This document shows positions 56,713 to 64,000 of a DNA stretch of 64,000 nucleotides, in pieces. Every line of letters starts with the position of its first letter. Within the stretch, counting starts at the first letter, position 1. Made by a program: the position numbers and the translations under genes. The stretch covers positions 4,118,501 to 4,182,500 of the forward strand of contig OY979723.1 in assembly GCA_963855995.1 (NCBI GenBank), given 5' to 3'. The notes under the pieces were generated by a model that searched no databases, was not told the DNA's origin, and saw only the letters and a program-made list of their open reading frames with translations. The DNA is from Muricea muricata (lineage: Eukaryota > Cnidaria > Anthozoa > Malacalcyonacea > Plexauridae).

Positions 56713-57129
56713 AAACTGTTAGTCAACTCAGTGATTTACACGCACCTCATCGGCTATCGGCTAGTATACAAGCTGAGGCTACCGTAGCTTTGAATGGTGA
56801 GCGAAATTTTGCGAGAAAAATAATTTCAAATTGCTAAACAAAAACATTTTTTACGTATTAGGTATTACGATTTTCCATGCAACTGTTCACCAAATTATAT
56901 AGCGATCATAAATAAAAGAAAATATGTCCAGACTTAGCTAATGAGTTCCATTCTTATAACAATAGAATGTCTTTGAGACATCGGATTTCAAACTGATGCA
57001 TGCTTTATCTCGCAATATAAGACATATTAACGATATTTTGCACAAATGCCGCTATTATGTAGATATATTATTTGAAAGCCCGATAAAAGTGTTGGTCAAA
57101 CCGAATTATATTGTAATTATAGTAGGTCA

Positions 57130-58065
57130 GGTATATATATGTATATTTATTCGACTTTTCTAGCTAAAAAAATTTCCTATGATTTTTCCCTCAGGAAAAA
57201 ATTCTACGACTAGTGGAAACGCTTATTCACTTCTCCACAGTGAAACACGATTTTTATGATTAAAAATGAATATTCTCGCGGTAAAAACAAATATGTTACG
57301 AATAAGTGAGCAAATGACTAAAATATTGTCGTCAGCACGAGAACATAAAATTAAATCCATGTTTTCAAATTAGTTCTGTTTACTATACAGTCGTACTGTA
57401 AAGACCCAATTTAGTCAGTATTATTAATTTTCGACCGACAATGCAAATACTTAGCTCTATACAGTGTATGCAATTTTTTCAACAAAGCTGCTTTGATTTC
57501 GTGGGACCATACCCCTCTTGTTTTAAATGTTGCAAATCTTTAAAGCAGGGGGGAATGTCCAAACCCGACAACTGGATCTGGTAAAAAGTATACCATATCT
57601 GGTCACATTGGCTCTATATCATGTTATTAGAACTCAAACAGAGTGCCCGCATATGCTTAATTTGGTGATTTAATCAAAGTCATTTCGACACAACCAGATT
57701 GCCTTTTCTTTGGAGAAAGATGAAAATTGCTTGCTGCTATTACAAACATAGCTTTTTTGAAAACACAAAATTATTGGTAACGTGATCCTTGGTCAATTAC
57801 ATGTACGATAACTAACTTTACTATAGTTGGTCTTTTTAAACATATCATGCAGAGCGCAAATCTCAAGAAAACTAATGTTGAGCACACACATCCTATCCAT
57901 GCATAGTCAAAGAAGTGGATGGGAAACTCGTGGTCTCGTGTAATCTTTTCACCATGCTGATGCTTGCAAATTGTGATGAAAAACTGCACTTTTACAAGTA
58001 ATACAGCTGAAAATTTTGAATTAAAAACGAAATAAAAACGAAATCTAGTCTAGTCCGAATTGGAG
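57130..58065. other. Non-coding region with one weak minus-strand ORF
   Basis: On the minus strand 57989-57771 reads FFITICKHQHGEKITRDHEF and then a hydrophobic stretch (WIGCVCSTLVFLRFALCMIC) that could be a membrane segment. It could be a terminal exon, but no splice partner is evident. Confidence 0.3.
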
Positions 58066-58069
58066 GCAT

Positions 58070-58328
58070 TGATCTGAATGATACTGGATCACGCATACAT
58101 AATAAAATTTTGAAGTCATCGCCGCCATCTTGGTACTCCAGGTCCAGTGTTCTTTGCGGGTGTAAGAGTAATCTTTTAAGCAGCGTTTTCAATTTCCGTA
58201 AATTTCCTTTAAATAAGGAAGTTTATTCATCTATTGAAAATGCTGATTGTCCGCCATCTTGGTACTCCAAATTCTGACTTCACTTGATGTCACTGTATGC
58301 GTGATCCAGTATTATACAGATCAATGAT
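58070..58328. mobile_element. MITE-like inverted repeat
   Basis: TGATCTGAATGATACTGGAT and CACGCATACA pair with TGTATGCGTG and ATCCAGTATTATACAGATCA. Two direct copies of CCGCCATCTTGGTACTCCA lie inside. Confidence 0.75.
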
Positions 58329-58643
58329 TGGAGGATTTGGAATGACATCTCAAACGAATTAATCATTATAATTATATCCAGTCCTTGGACTGAATTAATT
58401 TTAATCAAGCCCTAGGACTGGAACAACCTACTTCGTCAAGTATCCAGTGTCATCATAGACTAACATGATTTGCTAATTGCTTCATAAATTATTAATGAGT
58501 TTGAGATAAATATTTCAAAAACTACGTACACAGTTAAAACTGCATCCCAAATTTCTTTTGGCTACCATGCAAAGTAAAGAATTCAAAACAGGCACGTAAA
58601 ACGTTTACCTCGAATACTTTGTCATGGCATAGGAATGTTTTTA

Positions 58644-59250
58644 AGGGGGTCCACTAGTACTGAAAACTTTTTTTTGTGTTTTAATAGTATGATACTCATC
58701 TTTGGTCAGTTGTTAAAGCATGGTGACACTATCATGAAAATATATTTTTTAAAGTTACTGTTGCCATGGTTACCCGATTTAATTACCCCCGAAGGTGAAA
58801 AATGGGCACATTTGTAAACATGATATCTGAAGAAGCATGAAAGATAAAAACATGAAAAAACTTTTATTTAATAGTTTAGAACATGCTCTAGGGGATGAAC
58901 TACAATTATACTCATAGAGTGAATAATAAATTTTTTACAGCCAAAATGTTGAATATTCAGGATGTCAGCATGACTTTGACTGTCATAGTTTTTTGCAATT
59001 GTAGATATTTCTATGATTCTAGTTCATCCCCAAGAGTATGAAGTAGAAAAGCTACAGTGAAAATTTTGTTGTTAATCACTCAAATACTTCTTGAGATATT
59101 GCGTGCGCAATAACGGTCATTGGCGATTTTCAAACATTTGAGAAAAAACAGCTTTAAAGTTATGTTTCAAAGTATCTGCGAATTTATAATTTTAAAGCCA
59201 CAAAATTTAAATAAAAAGCCTCTTAAAAGTATCCTGGTTTAAGGGTCTCC
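58644..59250. mobile_element. Possible relative of the TA-flanked element
   Basis: The left end TAAGGGGGTCCACTAGTACTG resembles the AGGGGTCCAATGCT end at 44343, and both contain TAGTTCATCCCC-like motifs internally. I could not fix the right end, so borders are approximate. Confidence 0.35.
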
Positions 59251-59254
59251 TTTT

Positions 59255-60590
59255 ATTTTCTGTTATCTAGTAATATTTTCGGTTATCGGCATGCCTCCAA
59301 AACTTGTGGTAGTGCCTTTGTTGCTATTTTCGTGTTGCTGTTTTTGTGCTCTTTCACTTTGTGGACATAATATTCGCTTGTTCCAGCGTTTATTCTCTGA
59401 AAAGTATTTATTGCAGCCGAACCAGCAATATTTACTACACGATCTTTGCATTCAACCGGGTGAATTCGCATGAATTTTAAATGTACTACATCCCAATTAA
59501 AAATTTACTTTTCCAGCTAGCACTTTTCTTATGCATGTTCCTAATTCATATCGATTTGGACTCGCGCATTACTTTGTTTAAGGCTTTTGAAAGTGATTAA
59601 AGAATACTACGACAATAAAGGATTCTGGGTAATTGAGAAAAATTTTAGCGCGACCCATAGCCTCCTACCAAAATAAGGAAAATATAAAAGTCCACAAGCA
59701 TTGTACAATACAAACATTTCGAAACACTAGAGCGCTACTTCAACACCTCTAACTTACGGATATGAAGCTTGTTTTCACATAATTTCAAATGCTTGTGGAC
59801 AGATTTAACATCAGCCTCTCAGCACCACCGAGTCGTGTAAAAATTCGTAAAATACTCGACGACTTACGCAGTAAGTATATAAATATCACACACTGATATA
59901 AATATCACACACTTCTTTGTGCAACAGAGATCGGGCTCCTCGGACTTTATGATGTCCTCACCCAACTGATTCTGGTTAAATCTAGGCAGTAAACACATTA
60001 CAAGCTTCACGCTTCGAAAAGCTTGTTTTTCTAACTGCCATTTTGTCTCTAGTGCCAGAAAACGAAGCTAGGTACCAGAAATATACCGCGCAGTCAGCTC
60101 GAAATTCCACCATAAAGCATTTAAAAACATATTAAAAGTTTTGTTATCGATCCCAAACTTTAGTAGCATTATTCTTAACTGCTTAAAAACACTTTAGGCT
60201 CAAATATTACTGTTTGAAATCGAAAAATACACAAAAACAAGTTAATAAGATATTTTTTACTGATTTTCGTCTGGAAATTAACAAGTAAAGCAAGTTCTAA
60301 TTTTTGTGACAGCTGTTTTCGTACAAAAATAAAAACAAAACAAGTTTATAGTTGCCAAAAATAAGGAAAGATGTTTAGTACTAGCATAACATACAACTTG
60401 GCAGAAATACTCAAAAACAAGATGTTTTTGCTGAACTTTGTCTCGAAATGGTAAATTTGTAAATTGATTGAATTTTCTAGGAATGTTTTATCATTTTTGC
60501 ACGAACAGAGTAAAAGTGAGAAGAATATTTGAATAAATGTAATTGAAGCCAATGCACATACCTTTTTCGCTTTCAAGAGGCTATTTTATA
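59255..60590. other. Region without a supported gene
   Basis: Around 59263-59473 all three minus frames and one plus frame are open for about 60 codons. The plus frame begins with a signal-peptide-like MPPKLVVVPLLLFSCCCFCA. None is convincing. The rest is AT-rich and unremarkable. Confidence 0.35.
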
Positions 60591-60591
60591 A

Positions 60592-60748
60592 AGAAAATAG
60601 AAAACATTTTTTTCGAGTTTCTATCGAGTTTAACACTCGAAGAACGTGTGAGAAACTCGAAACTGCGTGAAATTTCTCGTTTCTCCTGCGATCTCGTCGT
60701 CTTTCTATAACTCTATAGAAACACAAAAAATGTTTTCTATTTCCTAAA
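60592..60748. mobile_element. MITE-like inverted repeat
   Basis: AAATAGAAAACATTTTTTTC and GAGTTTCTATCGAGTT pair with AACTCTATAGAAAC and AAAAAATGTTTTCTATTTCC. Several GAAACTCG motifs inside. Confidence 0.7.
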
Positions 60749-60889
60749 TAATCTCCGCTATATAAGTATCACTGTTATGTAACTAGTGTCATTCCTGATC
60801 ATGACTAAAATATAATCGAAAGCTACAGAAGAAATTCAAAATGTTATTTCTATTGAATTTTGTAGAAATACTCAGTGCTTTCTGCAATT

Positions 60890-62350
60890 TGTTTGCCATA
60901 TATGTAAAACGTCACACAAGTAGATGCCTGAAATCTTTGAACACATTCGCCACAGTTGCTTGCCAAATGTAAAGCAAGTTGTCGATGGACACAGCAAAAC
61001 TAAACTGTCTCAAACCAGCACAAGCGATGAAAGCTTGAGACAGAAAACTTTTGCGATAACGGTTTTCCTTATAGCGCAAAACGGCACTGTAGTGCATGCA
61101 CGCAAACGGTGAACACATTTGCAATAAAATTTTAAATAAATGGCCGTATGCCGGAACAGTTAAATAAGTCCTGTAATTTTTTAACGCGGTAAAAACGAAG
61201 AAACAATAATTCAACTATCCAACGCATCAAAGTGCATACACGTGAAATTTGTGTTTCAGTTTCTCAGTTTTGTGATCGCCATTATGTTGCACTAATATTC
61301 GTAAACAAAATTGACATTTAAAAATAAAAGAATGGCAAAAAGTTATTTGAATACTTACGATTATGATACGCTAGTTCCTTGGACAGATAGAAAGCTGGAT
61401 CAGCTTCTTTTGCTGTGTTGCGCGATACAAAGTCTAATAAGTTCTCGAATGACTTATTTTGACTGGGCGTCTAATGCGTCAGCGTATTAATGAAACAGCA
61501 GTCCAATGAAAAGCGACAAAATAGATAATGTTTCCCCAAAATCCAAATAATTATATGACTGCTGTCGCGCATGTTTGTGAATATTCAGAAGTTAATTTAC
61601 AACGCACGAGTTTAATAACTTCATGATCTGTAGCTCAGTTTTTTAAAGACATGCAGCGCACGACTTTCGCAGATATTAATTTTAAGCGTATACATTCAAT
61701 CGCACTGTCTTAAATTCCTGTGGTAAGGAGGATGTATAATAATTATATATTTCTATTTGTTTGCCTTGTATGTAAAATTTCAAATAAGTGCATGCGGGCA
61801 ATACATTCGCAATAAAATACTCAATAAACGTCCGTACGAACAATTGAGTAAATCTCGCAAAACTTGAATGCGACGCATGCAGTAGCTAAAATAACAATTG
61901 AACCAACGAATTTGAGATGCATACGCTTAGTTTGTTTAAATTTTATCGCTTTAAATTTCATAACCCTGATTCCGCTGCGGTTATATTCGACAACGAACTT
62001 TATTATCTAAAATTGAATAAAAATAAGAATGGCAAATAGTTATGGTCGATTACTTACGAATGCAAGTATAGAATCAATGAACTTGCTGCTTGGAGAGATA
62101 AAAGGTTACACCTGCTTTCATCTTTTGTTGTGTTATGCGTCGCTACAACTATAAGGCCAATTAAGCTCTGGAATCATTTATTTCCAGCGGGCGTCCAAGT
62201 AAAGAGTTATTAACGCATTCGGCGTCTGAACAAAATTGTATTTTTAGGTAAAAAGGGCAATCGTTTAAAGGCAAAATATATAACAGCTATCGTTCATGTT
62301 TGCAAATATTCACTCGAGTTAGCCATGAAACACAAATTAAATAGCTATTT
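60890..62350. repeat. Imperfect tandem duplication, units about 60890-61735 and 61740-62350
   Basis: TTTGTTTGCCATATATGTAA/TTTGTTTGCCTTGTATGTAA, TTGCAATAAAAT..TAAATAAATGGCCGTA/TCGCAATAAAAT..AATAAACGTCCGTA, and AAAGAATGGCAAAAAGTTAT/TAAGAATGGCAAATAGTTAT align in order. The second unit lacks about 200 bases. Confidence 0.7.
61365..61472 (-). CDS. Exon-like segment in duplication unit 1; decayed copy in unit 2
   Basis: Between an acceptor (GACGCATTAG) and a donor (AATC/GTAAGTATT) the minus strand reads TPSQNKSFENLLDFVSRN, then TAKEADPAFYLSKELAYHN. The equivalent at 62070-62190 keeps TFYLSKQ but has stops and shifts. A single exon with no known partner; family unknown. Confidence 0.4.
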
Positions 62351-62436
62351 CTCGTCCTCTTTACGTCAAACTGCAAAAATTCATTTTACGCTTTGCGTAA
62401 GTGGAACACACTTAATGGGGTAAAGCTGGGTTTACA

Positions 62437-62615
62437 CGTACGATTTTTTTTTTGCGCCGGCAACGCAACGGGTCAAATTTCATCGCATTGCCGGCGCGAG
62501 TGATAACAATGCGCGTGTTTTGTGTGCTGCGCGGCAACGCAATTGTAATTTAATCTTTTCGACAACGTTGCCGAAAATTAAAATCATTTTAACTTTCGGC
62601 AACGATTGCAGAAAA
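62437..62615 (+). repeat. Subterminal GGCAACG repeats
   Basis: CCGGCAACGCAACGG, CATTGCCGGCGCG, GCGGCAACGCAATTG, GACAACGTTGCCG and CGGCAACGATTGC lie within 180 bases in both orientations. They are candidate binding sites for the MADF protein or transposase. Confidence 0.6.
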
Positions 62616-62757
62616 TATCGTATTACACTTGTCAATTGCTCACATCCTCAGCCAATGAAATTCAAGTACTTAAGTAATGCAGGCTCGTTAACTGCATGAA
62701 CATTAAAATTTCTTCGAGAACCGGGACGCGTGTCGCGTGTTTCTTGCGTTTTCAAAA

Positions 62758-63887
62758 CATGGGGGCATCACAAGAACTGTTCGAAGTAAATACTGTTGGG
62801 CACTTGACTTGAAATCTTTGATTTCATTTTACCAAAAGAATCCTGTGCTATGGAATCCATCTCATCCACAGTATAGGAACCATGCATTGAAAAACAAAGC
62901 AAAAGAAGAACTGGTAAAAGCACTTGGCTTGAAATATACAATTGAGGTTCTCGAAAAGAAACTTGATAGCCTTAGGACATCCATGCGCCAAGAGGTTAAA
63001 CGAATTTTGGAAACAGAAAGCAGTGCTAATGATGAAGAACCTTCCACCAAAAAACCGAAGAGACCTTGGGTACATTATGAGGACATGTTGTTTATGAAGA
63101 AAGACATTGAGCGAGGTAATCTTTTCGTCTCTGGAGAAGCCACAATAGTAACAAATTGCAATCACATTCTCAAAATTTTTAGTAAATAAATTACGATAAC
63201 TTTAGTATTTCATTAATTTATAGATATCATGAAAGAGAAGGAAAAAGAAAAATTGGCATTCGGTGAAGAGGATAGACAGCAGCTGATAGATTATTACAAA
63301 GAGCATCCAATGCTTTGGAATTCCCAGCTGAAGATTACCGAAACAGGGATTTAAGATGAGTAAATTTGGAACGTCTTGCCAGACAGCTTGATTCTCGTTA
63401 CTCTGTTGAAAAAATCCAACAAGAATGGCACAATCTGACTACATACTTTGATCGAGAAAGAATGAGGATGGAAGGAAGCAAAAAATTAGGTGCTGGGTCT
63501 GATGAGGTTTACCAAACAAGTTGGCCATACTATACAGGCATGGAATTTTGTTCGGACAAATCAAATCCAGATGATACAGTTGCAATACTGAATCATATTG
63601 CTCCAGTCCCTAAGAAGGAGAAGACAAAAAATGACTATGAGGAGAAGAAAGCAAAATTATGGGAAGTACTTAGTGAACGCTTGTTGACAAACACCTCAAA
63701 TACTGATAGTAACACCAGGCAAATGGCATGGCAGCAAGGATTCCAAGCTGGATTTCAACAAGCTTGGAAACAGTGTTCCCAAATGTTTATGCAACAACAA
63801 ATGCCAAATTTTTTGGGAAATACATCAGTGAGATCAACACCTACAGAAAGAACAAACAACCCAATTATACAAATTCAACCTCAGTAA
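62758..63887 (+). pseudogene. Double MADF-domain protein, two exons, frame broken
   Basis: Exon 1 reads a MADF (Adf-1-type Myb/SANT-like) domain: LISFYQKNPVLWNPSHPQYR, NHALKNKAKEELVKALGL, EVLEKKLDSLRTSMRQEVKR. An acidic/basic linker follows, and the exon ends at GCGAG/GTAATC (63115). Exon 2 starts after TTAATTTATAG (63224) in matching phase: KEKLAFGEEDRQQLIDYYKE, HPMLWNSQL, DYRNRDLR, ERLARQLDSRYSVEKIQQEW. That is a second MADF. A one-base shift (about 63328) and a TGA (about 63357) interrupt it. The frame then stays open to 63887 with a Gln-rich tail (FQAGFQQAWKQCSQMFMQQQ). The first ATG (62758) is out of frame with the domain, so the start is unresolved or also shifted. MADF proteins bind DNA. 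Confidence 0.75.
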
Positions 63888-64000
63888 AATTTTCCACACC
63901 CATTCCAAACACCACCGTCACATTCTGCATCATCACGATACGGTACACCGCCATCACAACAACAATCCCTGATAACACCCCGCAGTCATTTTGAGAGAGC

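Larger units (their letters stand above)
44058..57128. repeat. Segmental duplication, unit B
   Basis: Collinear with unit A in the same orientation. Relative to A it carries insertions at 44343-45056, 47403-48238, 48526-49250, 50648-51320, 51547-53134, 54594-55156, 55737-56348 and about 56425-56712. It lacks A's piggyBac fragment, LINE and 2.2 kb element. It contains PAN/lectin gene B. Confidence 0.85.
62421..64000 (+). mobile_element. Left part of a probable PIF/Harbinger-type element (runs off the window)
   Basis: TAA at 62421 is followed by AGCTGGGTTTACACGTACGA and subterminal GGCAACG/CGTTGCC repeats up to about 62610, a layout seen in Harbinger elements with TAA/TTA target sites. These often carry a MADF/Myb-like gene beside the transposase. 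The MADF gene is here; transposase and right end would lie outside. Confidence 0.45.

Overview
This is an AT-rich eukaryotic window with no dense gene array. It holds short exons with GT/AG borders, long non-coding spacers and a very high load of transposable elements: BEL/Pao, a jockey/CR1-type LINE, a Penelope-like element with a GIY-YIG remnant, piggyBac, a MADF-domain element and many long-inverted-repeat or MITE-like elements. The mixture, together with small secreted PAN plus ricin-type lectin genes, fits an invertebrate animal, most likely a cnidarian. That assignment is inference; the sequence alone does not prove it.

Layout. 1-3.5 kb: one giant imperfect inverted repeat with arms of about 1.5-1.6 kb around a 0.4 kb loop that carries a small Cys-motif ORF. 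3.5-6.2 kb: short tandem and inverted repeats and repeat family E. 6.49-10.30 kb: a 3.8 kb element with TTAA at both ends and near-identical terminal inverted repeats, containing spliced coding-like exons. 10.47-12.53 kb: a fold-back element (family F) carrying a further insertion. 12.53-13.58 kb: repeat family G. 13.7-29.8 kb: duplication unit A. It holds a piggyBac fragment, a minisatellite element, a LINE whose 5' half is inverted, a second LINE fragment split by a 2.2 kb element with 8-bp flanking repeats, and secreted PAN/lectin gene copy A on the minus strand. 29.8-36.2 kb: palindromes and a broken Penelope-like element. 36.5-43.5 kb: a full-length BEL/Pao retrotransposon with LTRs and 5-bp target-site duplications, inserted into another copy of repeat E. 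44.06-57.13 kb: duplication unit B, collinear with unit A and in the same orientation. It carries PAN/lectin gene copy B and at least seven insertions that unit A lacks, so A serves as the empty-site reference. 57.1-62.4 kb: MITE-like inverted repeats and an imperfect tandem duplication with an exon-like segment. 62.42 kb to the end: the left part of a probable PIF/Harbinger-type element encoding a protein with two MADF domains.

The main biological unit is the pair of tandem paralogous genes (A at 25.7-29.1 kb, B at 49.9-55.6 kb). Each has a signal-peptide exon, a PAN/apple-like exon and a ricin-type lectin exon in the same order. Both copies are open in all three recognisable exons, while the surrounding duplicated DNA has been heavily rearranged by transposons. 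Everything else of coding size is transposon-derived or weakly supported.

Boundaries of repeats were set by eye and are good to a few bases where a target duplication is stated, otherwise to tens of bases.
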